DNA of 9,969 bases from Bacteroidales bacterium Bact_16 (GCA_001602885.1 LUZH01000342.1:1-9969), one strand, 5' to 3'; positions 1-7,443 are shown, counted from the stretch's first letter. A program made the numbers and translations. Notes: a model not told the origin generated them from the sequence alone.

Positions 1-1230
1 AAGCTCCGCACGCTGAAGGCGTCCGTGGACACGCTCACGCTCACGGCCACCCCGATCCCGCGCACCCTGCAGTTCTCGCTGCTGGGCGCCCGCGACCTGA
101 GCATCATCAACACTCCGCCGCCCAACCGCATCCCGGTGCAGACGGAGATCATCCTCTTCGACGAGAAGGAGATCCGGAGCATCATCAACTACGAGCTGAA
201 CCGCGGCGGACAGGTCTTCTTCCTGCACAACAAGGTCGAGGAGCTGCCGGCCATCCACGACATCCTGCACCGCCTGATCCCGGACATGAAGATCTGCGTG
301 GCGCACGGCCAGATGGAGGCCAAGGAGCTGGAAGGCAAGATGCTGGACTTCATGCGCGGCGACTACGACATGATGCTTTGCACCACCCTGATCGAGAACG
401 GCCTGGACATCCCGAACGCCAACACGATCCTGATCAACCAGGCGCAGAACTTCGGCCTGAGCGACCTGCACCAGCTGCGCGGCCGCGTGGGCCGGTCCAA
501 CAAGAAGGCGTTCTGCTACCTGATCGTGCCGCCGCTGGTGAGCATCACCGACGACGCGCGCCGGCGCCTCAAGGCCATCGAGGAGTTCTCCGACCTGGGC
601 AGCGGCTTCAACATCGCGATGCAGGACCTGGACATCCGCGGCGCCGGCAACCTGCTGGGCGCCGAGCAGAGCGGCTTCATCATGGACATGGGCTTCGAGA
701 CCTACCAGAAGATCCTCGCCGAGGCGATGGAGGAGCTGGGCGTGGAGACGGGCATCGTGGCCCGCAACGACCGCAGCAAGTTCGTGACGGACTGCACGAT
801 AGAGACCGACCAGCCGGCCCACATCTCCGACGACTACATCGACGTCACGGCCGAGAAGATCCGCATCTACCGGACCATCGACGCGATGTCTTCCGACAAG
901 GAGATCGACCGCTATGCGAGCATGCTCGCCGACCGCTTCGGCGCGCTGCCTGCGGAGCTTGAGAACCTCTTCGAGGTCGTCAAGATCCGCAACCTCGGCG
1001 CCGCGCTCGGCTTCGAGAAGGTCATCGTCAAGAACGGCCTGCTGATCGCCTTCTTCATCGCCAACCCGATGTCGCCCTACTACAAGTCTGATACGTTTGC
1101 CACGATCCTCCAGAAGACGGCCGACATGCCGCGCTACGAGCTCAAGCAGACGGAAAACAAGCTCAAGATCGTGGTCCGCAACGTTCCTTCCTTGAAGGAA
1201 GCCCGCGCGGTTTTGAGCAAATTACGATAA
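1..1230 (+). CDS. mfd: Transcription-repair coupling factor Mfd, C-terminal part (5' end outside window)
   Basis: Mfd is a cytoplasmic ATP-driven DNA translocase. It pushes stalled RNA polymerase off damaged DNA and recruits the UvrABC excision machinery. The reading frame is open from base 1, so the gene enters from the left; these 409 codons are roughly the last third of a protein of about 1,150 residues. Visible in order, numbered from base 1: helicase motif III with TATPIPRT (15-22); motif V with TTLIENGLDIP (128-138); motif VI with QLRGRVGRS (158-166); the translocation (TRG) region with DLDIRGAGNLLGAEQSG just after residue 210; and the C-terminal D7 regulatory domain to the TAA stop. 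The combination of RecG-like helicase motifs with the D7 tail separates it from RecG and PriA. No residue looks damaged. Its last codons contain the -33 part of the coaX promoter. Identity is very secure from alignment in memory with E. coli Mfd. Confidence 0.97.
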   Translation, partial: KLRTLKASVDTLTLTATPIPRTLQFSLLGARDLSIINTPPPNRIPVQTEIILFDEKEIRSIINYELNRGGQVFFLHNKVEELPAIHDILHRLIPDMKICVAHGQMEAKELEGKMLDFMRGDYDMMLCTTLIENGLDIPNANTILINQAQNFGLSDLHQLRGRVGRSNKKAFCYLIVPPLVSITDDARRRLKAIEEFSDLGSGFNIAMQDLDIRGAGNLLGAEQSGFIMDMGFETYQKILAEAMEELGVETGIVARNDRSKFVTDCTIETDQPAHISDDYIDVTAEKIRIYRTIDAMSSDKEIDRYASMLADRFGALPAELENLFEVVKIRNLGAALGFEKVIVKNGLLIAFFIANPMSPYYKSDTFATILQKTADMPRYELKQTENKLKIVVRNVPSLKEARAVLSKLR

Positions 1231-1244
1231 AATTCGTATATTTG
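1212..1244 (+). promoter_or_regulatory. Bacteroidota-type promoter for coaX
   Basis: A perfect TAnnTTTG -7 element (TATATTTG, 1237-1244) lies 21 bases after a TTTG at 1212-1215 that fits the -33 element. The -33 part is inside the end of mfd. Transcription would start about 5-7 bases after the -7 element, at or just before the ATG at 1251, so the message should be leaderless or nearly so. The motif and spacing are seen directly; the start site is inferred. Confidence 0.72.
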
Positions 1245-1250
1245 CGGACC

Positions 1251-1979
1251 ATGCCACATTTACTGGTAGAAGCAGGAAACACCGCCCTCAAGGCCGCCTG
1301 GGCCGAGGGCACGACGCTGGGCAAGACTTTTCGGTATCAGGGTGAGCGGATGATGGACTATCTCCTCTCGCTGCTGGACAAGGAGAGGCCCGAGGTGCTG
1401 ACGGTAGCGTCCGCCTTCGGAATTTCCGCCGGGGAGGAGGCCCTGCTGCGTGCCCGCTGCGGCGAACTGCTGATCCTGGATGGCGCCCACACCGAGTTGC
1501 TTTCGAGCCGCAATTATCCCGAGTATCTATCCTATGACCGGGCCGCAGGGCTGGTGGCCGCCGGTTTCCTTTTCAAGGACAAGCCGGTCACCGTCTTCGA
1601 CTTCGGCACGACGCTCACCGTGGATTTCCTGAGCCGCGAAGGCGCGTATCTCGGCGGAAATGTTTCCCTGGGATGCCGGACCCGGTTCAAGGCGCTGGAA
1701 CGCTATTCCAAGTCGCTTCCGCTGGTAAATACGCCCGAAGAGACGGACCCGGAGGGGCACTCGCTGCAGGCTTCGATCGCGTCCGGCGTCATTTCGGGCA
1801 TAATGTTTGAAATTGAAGGTTACACAAGGCTCCGGCCGGACAACATCGTGGTTTTCACGGGAGGCGATGCAAATTATTTTGCCAAGAAGATGAAAAACTC
1901 GATATTTGTGGTTTCCAACCTGGTTTTGATGGGCCTTGCATTGATAACTGACGACTATGTCAAAGAGAATCTTAAATAG
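1251..1979 (+). CDS. coaX: Type III pantothenate kinase (CoaX)
   Basis: It phosphorylates pantothenate to 4'-phosphopantothenate, the first committed step of CoA synthesis, in the cytoplasm. The 242 residues match the usual family length of about 240-260. ASKHA-fold motifs: an N-terminal phosphate loop EAGNT (7-11), where the family normally has DxGNT; YDR (95-97), the pantothenate-site Asp-Arg; DFGTTLTVD (117-125), matching the family's DxGTA/TxTxD motif; YLGGNVSLG (133-141), the GGxIxPG equivalent; RFKALERYSKSLPLV (145-159); and TGGD (203-206). The ATG at 1251 was chosen. A TTG at 1242 lies inside the -7 element, and the next Met (34) would remove the phosphate loop. The 3' end overlaps the outer-membrane protein gene by 23 bases, suggesting translational coupling. 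Two departures are odd: Glu7 for the usual Asp, and Leu-Gly for Pro-Gly at 140-141. Catalytic competence is therefore likely but not proven. Confidence 0.9.
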   Translation: MPHLLVEAGNTALKAAWAEGTTLGKTFRYQGERMMDYLLSLLDKERPEVLTVASAFGISAGEEALLRARCGELLILDGAHTELLSSRNYPEYLSYDRAAGLVAAGFLFKDKPVTVFDFGTTLTVDFLSREGAYLGGNVSLGCRTRFKALERYSKSLPLVNTPEETDPEGHSLQASIASGVISGIMFEIEGYTRLRPDNIVVFTGGDANYFAKKMKNSIFVVSNLVLMGLALITDDYVKENLK

Positions 1980-3267
1980 ATGGTTCCTGACCGCGCTGGT
2001 GGCTGTCTGCGCAACGTTTAGCGCATTCGGCCAGGCCGCGGGTACCTATACCCCGTACTCCATTTACGGAGTCGGCGACCTGAGCCAGCCCGGCTCCGCC
2101 TACAACAAGTCGATGGGCGGCGTGGGCGTGGCCCTGCGCAACAACCGCTACATCAACCTGCTGAACCCCGCCGCCGTCACGGCGCGCGACAGCCTGGCCT
2201 TCATGGCCGACTTCTCCCTGTACAACGACAACAAGGTCTTCAACCAGGGCGGCATCAAGTCTGCCAGCAACACGTTCAACATCAACAACCTGGTGATGTC
2301 CTTCCCGATCTGGCGCAGCTCCGCCATGATGGTGGGCATCATGCCTTACAGCGACACCGGATTCGGCTACAGCTTCGAATACACCGATCCCGACCTGATC
2401 GGCTATACCGGCAACATCAACTACTCCGCCACCGGCAAGGGCAGCATCTACAAAGCCTTCGCCGCCGCCGGCGTGACCTTCTTCAAGCGCCTGTCCCTCG
2501 GTGTCCAGTGGAACACCTATTTCGGCAAGGTCGAGAAGAATTTCTACACGGAGTTCAAGGATGCGTCCTACAACAGCATCCGCAACGGCACCACGGGCCA
2601 GATCACCGGCAACAACTTCAAGTTCGGCCTCCAGTTCCAGCAGCCGCTCGGCACGAAGCACGCCCTGACGGTCGGCGCCACCTACAGCACCGCCGCCACC
2701 CTGCGCGGCACGATGGAGACCTTCCGCTTCGCCGGCGGTTCCGCCGCGGCCGACACCCTCTACTACAAGATGGACAACCTCGGCGTGGACAGCAAGGTGC
2801 AGCTCGCCGGCGAGATCGCCCTCGGCGTCACCTTCGAGGAGCGGGGCCGCTGGTCCGCCTCCTTCGACTATTCCCGCTCCGACTGGAGCAACTGCGGCCT
2901 GGACGGCGCCCGCGGATTCACGGCCAGCAAGATCTTCTCCGCCTCCACGGCCGAGACCTTCCGCGCCGGCTTCGAGATCGTCCCGAACCGCAACGACATC
3001 CGCTACTACCTGAATCACGTCGCCTATCGCGTGGGCGCGTACCATAAGAAAGAATACTTCCAGCTGAACAATCAGCCGGTCACGGCCACGGGCATCACCT
3101 TGGGCGTCACCCTGCCGATCGTCAACGGCTACAACGGCCTCACGCTCGGCGTGGACATGGGCCAGCGGGGATCCCTGAGCGGGGAGATGGTCCGCGAGCG
3201 TTACATCAACTTCTCGATCGGATTCAACCTCTTCGACATCTGGTTCCGCAAATACCAATATGATTAA
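1957..3267 (+). CDS. Beta-barrel outer-membrane protein, FadL/PorV-like, function unknown
   Basis: This 436-residue protein is predicted to be an outer-membrane beta-barrel. The first 25 or so residues form a Sec signal peptide: basic SKR, a hydrophobic stretch over about 9-23, and a likely cut near AFG/QA. The mature start has YSIYGVGDL (34-42), MGGVGVAL (53-60) and INLLNPAAV (66-74). This NPA-type N-terminal segment resembles FadL/OmpP1/PorV barrels, whose N-terminus plugs or lines the pore. The rest alternates aromatic and polar residues in strand-like blocks, ending in FNLFDIWFRKYQYD. Its ATG sits inside the end of coaX in another frame, so it probably depends on the coaX promoter. It is followed after 23 bases by the TPR gene. 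Substrate and function are unknown; transport of hydrophobic compounds or help in envelope assembly are guesses from fold and neighbours. The fold is fairly sure; the specific family is not. Confidence 0.75.
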   Translation: MSKRILNRWFLTALVAVCATFSAFGQAAGTYTPYSIYGVGDLSQPGSAYNKSMGGVGVALRNNRYINLLNPAAVTARDSLAFMADFSLYNDNKVFNQGGIKSASNTFNINNLVMSFPIWRSSAMMVGIMPYSDTGFGYSFEYTDPDLIGYTGNINYSATGKGSIYKAFAAAGVTFFKRLSLGVQWNTYFGKVEKNFYTEFKDASYNSIRNGTTGQITGNNFKFGLQFQQPLGTKHALTVGATYSTAATLRGTMETFRFAGGSAAADTLYYKMDNLGVDSKVQLAGEIALGVTFEERGRWSASFDYSRSDWSNCGLDGARGFTASKIFSASTAETFRAGFEIVPNRNDIRYYLNHVAYRVGAYHKKEYFQLNNQPVTATGITLGVTLPIVNGYNGLTLGVDMGQRGSLSGEMVRERYINFSIGFNLFDIWFRKYQYD

Positions 3268-3290
3268 TAAATAAAACTGTATCGATCAAT

Positions 3291-4616
3291 ATGAAAAAAT
3301 TAATTCTTGTCTTTCTGTTAGTATCCGGCATTGTCTTGGGCGACAAAGTGTTTGCCCAGGGTAAATATGGTTCAGGTCCGGACAGCGTCAAGTGTGTTAC
3401 CAACCTTTCATTCTACACGGAATATTTCAAGGCCAAGCAATACGACGAGGCGCTTCCCAGCTGGCGCAATGCCTATAAGTTCTGCCCGCCCACGGCCAGC
3501 CAGAAGATGCTGGTGGACGGTGCCACCCTTCTCCGCCGTCTGATCAACAAGAACGCCGGCAACGCCGCTTATCGCGCCGCGCTGGTGGACTCCCTGATGA
3601 CGGTCTATGACATTCGCGCCGAGTATTATCCGAAGAACGCCGTCACCGCGCTCAACAACAAGGGCCAGGATCTCCACAACCTTGTCAAGGACGACGCCCA
3701 GAAGCTTTATGACGGCTTCGAGGGCATCATCGCCAAGAACCAGGAGCAGGTCCGTCCGACCATCCTCCTCTTCGACCTGCAGGCCGCCATCGACCTCTTC
3801 CAGGACGGCAAGGTCGACGCCGAGACGGTGATCAACCTCTATCAGCGCAACAGCGACATTCTCGAGAAGATCAATCCCGCCACCGACGCTGACAAGGAGC
3901 AGATGGCCAATGTCAAGACCGACATGGGCAGCGTCTTCGCTTCCAGCAAGGTCGCGAGCTGCGAGAGCCTCATCGAGCTCTACACCCCGCGCCTGGCCGC
4001 CGATCCGGACAACCTCCAGCTCGCCCAGAGCATCGTCAAGACGATGAGCATGACGGAGAACTGCGACGGCAACGACCTCTTCCTGCAGGCCGTCGCTACG
4101 ATGAACAAGCTGGAGCCGTCCGCCAACTCCGCCTATTACCTGTACCGTCTGCACGGTGCCCGCGGCAATATCAAGGAAGCCATCTCCTACATGGAGAGCG
4201 CCCTCGCCTTCGAGGACCTCGACGCCGAGCGCAAGTCCGACTGGACCTACCAGCTCGCCGCGTTCTGCTTCAAGAACGGTGAGAACGCCCGCGCCTACGA
4301 GTTCGCCACCAAGGCTGCCGAGGACGAGAAGCTGGCCGGCAAGGCCAACTTCCTGCTCGGCAACATCTGGGCCGCCGTCCGCTGCGGCAGCGACGAGATC
4401 TCCCGCCGCGCTCCCTACTGGGTGGCCTGCGACTACATGAACAAGGCCAAGGCTGCGGATCCTTCCCTCACCGACGAGGCCAACCGCTTCATCAGCCAGT
4501 ACAGCGTCTACTTCCCGGAGACCGCCGAGGCCTTCATGTACGACATCACCAAGGGTCAGTCCTATACGGTCGTCTGCGGCAGCATGCGCGCCACGACGAC
4601 GGTGCGTACCAGATAA
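3291..4616 (+). CDS. Exported tetratricopeptide-repeat protein, function unknown
   Basis: This 441-residue protein has a clear Sec signal peptide: MKK, a hydrophobic core over about 4-17, and a likely cut after VFA at residue 22. The mature part is almost entirely helical and carries TPR-like repeats. The clearest are FKAKQYDEALPSWRNAYKFCP (about 46-66), GNIKEAISYMESALAFEDL (about 292-310) and KNGENARAYEFATKAAED (about 328-345), with further degenerate helical pairs between. The C-terminal tail SYTVVCGSMRATTTVRTR (424-441) resembles a tail I recall from the matching Bacteroides proteins. It has eight Cys after the signal peptide (35, 65, 224, 258, 326, 365, 380, 429), unusually many for a periplasmic protein. 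The leader is A/T-rich with no Shine-Dalgarno. Only one base separates its stop from the lptC start. TPR folds bind other proteins, so a scaffold role in the periplasm is likely; its partner is unknown. Confidence 0.8.
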   Translation: MKKLILVFLLVSGIVLGDKVFAQGKYGSGPDSVKCVTNLSFYTEYFKAKQYDEALPSWRNAYKFCPPTASQKMLVDGATLLRRLINKNAGNAAYRAALVDSLMTVYDIRAEYYPKNAVTALNNKGQDLHNLVKDDAQKLYDGFEGIIAKNQEQVRPTILLFDLQAAIDLFQDGKVDAETVINLYQRNSDILEKINPATDADKEQMANVKTDMGSVFASSKVASCESLIELYTPRLAADPDNLQLAQSIVKTMSMTENCDGNDLFLQAVATMNKLEPSANSAYYLYRLHGARGNIKEAISYMESALAFEDLDAERKSDWTYQLAAFCFKNGENARAYEFATKAAEDEKLAGKANFLLGNIWAAVRCGSDEISRRAPYWVACDYMNKAKAADPSLTDEANRFISQYSVYFPETAEAFMYDITKGQSYTVVCGSMRATTTVRTR

Positions 4617-4617
4617 T

Positions 4618-5250
4618 TTGGGCGCGAAGCGAAACAGCGACATCATGCTGGCAATCACTCTGGTGGTTGCCAGCATTGTCGTTTCCTGCCGGGGGCAGAT
4701 CGGCGAGGCGGACCACCTCGATCCTGGCCGCACGCCCACCCAGCGCACGTTTGACATGTTCGCCGTCCAGACCCAGAACGGCCGCGTGGCGATGCGGCTC
4801 GAATCTCCGCTGATGGAGCATTTCGACACCGACACGGCCTCGTTCGACACGTTCCCGGAAGGGCTCTCGGTCTTCGGCTACACCGAAGACGGCCGGCTCG
4901 AATCCGTCATCGTGGCGGACGACGCCCGCCACATCGTGCCCAAGGACCGGAAGAAGGACGAGATCTGGGAAGCGTTCGGCAACGTCATCATGCACAACGT
5001 GCTCGAGCAGCAGACGATGGAGACGGACACCATCTACTGGGACCAGGTCAAAAGGGAGCTGTATACCGACTGCTACGTCAAGATTTATTCCCGTCAGGGC
5101 TTCCTGCAGGGATTCGGAATGCGCTCCGACGACCACGTGCGCAACTCCATCCTGTATCGCCCCTTTGACGGATATGGCGTCGTGGTACAGGACAGTACGG
5201 CCGTTATCATTGATTCTGTGAATTTTATTGGGCCGTTTCCAAAAAAATAA
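4618..5250 (+). CDS. lptC: LPS-export periplasmic protein LptC, lipoprotein form
   Basis: LptC links the inner-membrane LptBFG transporter to the periplasmic LptA bridge and passes LPS toward the outer membrane. The 210 residues fit the LptC superfamily of about 190-210. After a short N-terminal segment comes the family's beta-jellyroll pattern, including SPLMEHFDTD, an ARHIV-type block, the VIMHN segment, and METDTIYWDQVKRELYTD leading to a QGFLQGFGM strand. The likely start is TTG at 4618: it gives a basic n-region (K4, R5), a hydrophobic stretch (about 10-22) and a Cys at residue 24 in a VVSC lipobox. A start at the ATG at 4645 would leave no basic residue before the hydrophobic stretch. 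Coupling with the TPR gene, one base upstream, also favours the TTG. The Cys suggests lipid anchoring, instead of the transmembrane helix of E. coli LptC. Family identity is good; the start is less certain. Confidence 0.85.
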   Translation: MGAKRNSDIMLAITLVVASIVVSCRGQIGEADHLDPGRTPTQRTFDMFAVQTQNGRVAMRLESPLMEHFDTDTASFDTFPEGLSVFGYTEDGRLESVIVADDARHIVPKDRKKDEIWEAFGNVIMHNVLEQQTMETDTIYWDQVKRELYTDCYVKIYSRQGFLQGFGMRSDDHVRNSILYRPFDGYGVVVQDSTAVIIDSVNFIGPFPKK

Positions 5251-5259
5251 TTATCTTCG
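5228..5259 (+). promoter_or_regulatory. Probable promoter for ppiD
   Basis: TATCTTCG at 5252-5259 matches TAnnTTTG except for one T-to-C change. A TTG at 5228-5230 lies 21 bases upstream as a -33 candidate, inside the end of lptC. A start about 5-7 bases downstream would give a leader of roughly 33 bases, very A-rich just before the ATG at 5299. The gene may therefore be transcribed both from here and by read-through from the upstream cluster. Confidence 0.5.
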
Positions 5260-5298
5260 CAGCCCCTTATCGGAAAATTTAAAAAATAAATAACCATT

Positions 5299-7365
5299 AT
5301 GGCGGTACTTGAAAAAATACGCGTTAAGCTCGGCGTCGTGATCTCTGTCATCATCGCGCTGGCTCTCCTTTCTTTTATCATCGACCCCGGCACGCTGGAG
5401 TCGGCGCTCAATTCGATGTCTTCCAAGTATGACGTCGGACAGATCGCCGGCAAGCGCATTTCCTACACGGATTTCCAGTCCGACGTCGACCGTTACACCA
5501 CGATCAGCGAACTCCTCGGCGCCAACCGCAGCGAGGACACGCAGAAGCAGGCCCGCAACGCTGCCTGGCAGGAGCTTCTCGACAAATACATGTTTGTCAA
5601 GAACGCCAAGGAAGCCGGCCTCTCCGTCGGTGTGGACGAGATGAAGGCCCTCATGTCCGGCGAGATCGTCTCCCCGGCCCTGAGCCAGGCTTTCATGGAC
5701 CAGAACGGCTCGTTCTCCCCGGAGCTCCTGAAGGAATTCGTCGACAACGTCTCCGCTGACGAGTCCGGCCGCTACCGCATCTACTGGAACTACCTCCAGA
5801 ACACCGCATACAACCAGCAGTTCTACGCCAAGTACGGCGCCCTGTTCACCGCCAGCGGCAGCGACAACGCCCTGCAGCTTGCCCAGGCCGTCGCCGAAGG
5901 CAACACCACCGCCGACGTCGACTACTGCATGGTGTACTACCCGGTGGGCCGCGACAGCGCCATCACCGTCTCCGACAAGGAGGTCCGCGACTTCTACAAG
6001 GCGCACAAGGACTTCTTCAAGCAGCGCGCCAACCGCGAGATCGAGTATGTCGTCTATGAGGTCGTCCCGTCCGCAGCCGATATCGCCGCTGCCAGCGACG
6101 CCATCAACACGGCCTACGACGAGTTCGCCACCACCGACAACATGCGCACCTTCCTGCTCAAGAATTCCGAGCGCAACCTGGACAACTACTGGTACAAGGC
6201 CGGCGAACTCAGCACGGTCAACGCCGAGATCGACAAGCAGATCTTCGACGGCGCCAAGGTGTCCCAGATCGTGACCGCCGGCAACAGCTTCTTCGCGGCC
6301 CGCGAGATGGCCACCAAGATGATGCCGGATTCCGCTTTCGTCAAGCATATCCTCCTGCAGGGCGACGACGCCCAGAGCACGGCCGACAGCCTTGTCAACG
6401 TCATCAAGAAGGGTGGCAACTTCGCCAACCTCGCCGCTGCCTATTCCCGCGACCAGGCCTCCACGGCCGACGGCGAGCTGGGCGGCATCGGCTGGATGAC
6501 GCAGACCTTCATGATCCCGGGCTTCGAGGGTGTCTTCGACGCCAAGGTCGGTGAGCCCTATGTGCTCAACACCCAGTACGGCTCCCACGTCGTGGTCGTG
6601 AGCCGCAAGACCAAGCCGGTCGTCAAGAAGCAGGTCGCCATCCTCGAGAAGACCGCCATCGCCAGCAAGGAGACGTTCAATGACTTCTATTCCCAGGCCA
6701 ACACCTTCGCCACCCTCGCCGGTGGCTCCTACGAGGGCTACAAGAAGGCCGTCGACTCCACGAAGGTCTATTCCCACGCGCTGACGGTCACCGAGGCCAC
6801 GTCCAACTACGGCGCCATCGACAACGCCAAGGAAGTGACCCGCTGGGCCTTCGACAACAAGGCCGGCAAGGCTTCCGCCATCATCACGGTGGACAACAAG
6901 TACTTCTTCGTCGCCGCCGTCAAGGAGATCAACAAGGAAGGCTACGCCTCCGTCCAGAAGGTCGCCCAGCAGATCTACGAGCGCCTCTATGCTGAGAAGC
7001 AGCAGAAGGCCGCTTCTGCCGAGGTCGCCGAGAAGATCGCCGGCGCCGCCACCCTCGAGGAGGTCGCCGAGCGCCTGGGTGTCTCCATCGAGCACCGCGA
7101 CGCCGTGTCCCTCGCTTCCACCAACGTGGAGCCGGCGCTGATCGGCGCCATCTCCGCCGCCAAGCAGGGTGAGGTCTTCGGTCCTGTGTCCGGCATCATG
7201 GGCACCTACGTGGTCCGTGTCGCCAACAAGGAGGTCGGTACCTTCTACAGCGAGGCCGACGCCAAGAACCTGGCCGCCCAGAAGGCCCAGTACATGTCCC
7301 AGATGATCCTCAACGTCATGCAGGAGTATGACGAGGTCAAGGACAACCGCGAGCGCTTCTTCTAG
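5299..7365 (+). CDS. ppiD: PpiD-like periplasmic chaperone / peptidyl-prolyl isomerase (SurA_N-type)
   Basis: This is an inner-membrane-anchored periplasmic folding factor that helps newly exported proteins, outer-membrane proteins among them. The 688 residues are close to the usual length of about 700 in Bacteroidales. A short basic cytoplasmic start is followed by one membrane helix (about 11-28), then a SurA/PpiD-type N-terminal chaperone region beginning VGQIAGKRISYTDFQSDV. A parvulin domain follows at about 345-440: VKHILLQ with His350, AAYSRDQASTADGELGGIGWM, and GSHVVVV with His430, the two conserved histidines of the fold. A second stretch (about 565-650) ending in GAISAAKQGEVFGPVSGIMG and TYVVRVANKEV looks like a degenerate parvulin half. 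Many Gln and Ala codons and an Asn/Asp-rich helical region lie between. It follows lptC after 48 bases and ends just before the 7392 terminator. The family call is strong; whether the isomerase is active is open. Confidence 0.9.
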   Translation: MAVLEKIRVKLGVVISVIIALALLSFIIDPGTLESALNSMSSKYDVGQIAGKRISYTDFQSDVDRYTTISELLGANRSEDTQKQARNAAWQELLDKYMFVKNAKEAGLSVGVDEMKALMSGEIVSPALSQAFMDQNGSFSPELLKEFVDNVSADESGRYRIYWNYLQNTAYNQQFYAKYGALFTASGSDNALQLAQAVAEGNTTADVDYCMVYYPVGRDSAITVSDKEVRDFYKAHKDFFKQRANREIEYVVYEVVPSAADIAAASDAINTAYDEFATTDNMRTFLLKNSERNLDNYWYKAGELSTVNAEIDKQIFDGAKVSQIVTAGNSFFAAREMATKMMPDSAFVKHILLQGDDAQSTADSLVNVIKKGGNFANLAAAYSRDQASTADGELGGIGWMTQTFMIPGFEGVFDAKVGEPYVLNTQYGSHVVVVSRKTKPVVKKQVAILEKTAIASKETFNDFYSQANTFATLAGGSYEGYKKAVDSTKVYSHALTVTEATSNYGAIDNAKEVTRWAFDNKAGKASAIITVDNKYFFVAAVKEINKEGYASVQKVAQQIYERLYAEKQQKAASAEVAEKIAGAATLEEVAERLGVSIEHRDAVSLASTNVEPALIGAISAAKQGEVFGPVSGIMGTYVVRVANKEVGTFYSEADAKNLAAQKAQYMSQMILNVMQEYDEVKDNRERFF

Positions 7366-7391
7366 CAGACAACCACTTCTACATAATAAAG

Positions 7392-7423
7392 AGAAAGGCC
7401 CGGGCAATTGTCCGGGCCTTTCT
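7392..7423. terminator. Bidirectional intrinsic terminator between convergent ppiD and galK
   Basis: A perfect 12-bp inverted repeat pairs AGAAAGGCCCGG (7392-7403) with its complement at 7412-7423. Two more pairs (a G-T and a C-G) can close the stem on an AATT loop. On the + strand it is followed by TTTG and, a little further on, TTTTT (7431-7435). On the minus strand it runs into CTTTATTATG. It lies between two convergent stop codons (7365 and 7444), as expected for a shared terminator. Confidence 0.88.
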
Positions 7424-7443
7424 TTGTGCGTTTTTAAGCCGAT

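Noticed and set aside
1242..1250. TTG start for coaX three codons upstream of the ATG
   Set aside because: The TTG lies within the TAnnTTTG promoter element, so it would not be in the transcript made from that promoter.
1972..3258. 428-codon minus-strand frame across the outer-membrane protein gene
   Set aside because: Same antisense shadow effect: low-complexity Val/Ala/Gly/Glu-rich, no motif and no promoter. The + strand has a signal peptide and barrel pattern.
3408..4850. 480-codon minus-strand frame across the TPR gene and lptC
   Set aside because: Crosses two well-supported + strand genes and their junction; Leu/Val/Gly/Asp-rich shadow with no domain.
5251..7407. 718-codon open frame on the minus strand across all of ppiD
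   Set aside because: It is an antisense shadow: its composition is extreme in Val, Leu, Gly, Asp and Ala, with no recognisable motif. The + strand frame has a membrane helix and parvulin motifs. Strong GC bias at third positions removes stops on the opposite strand.
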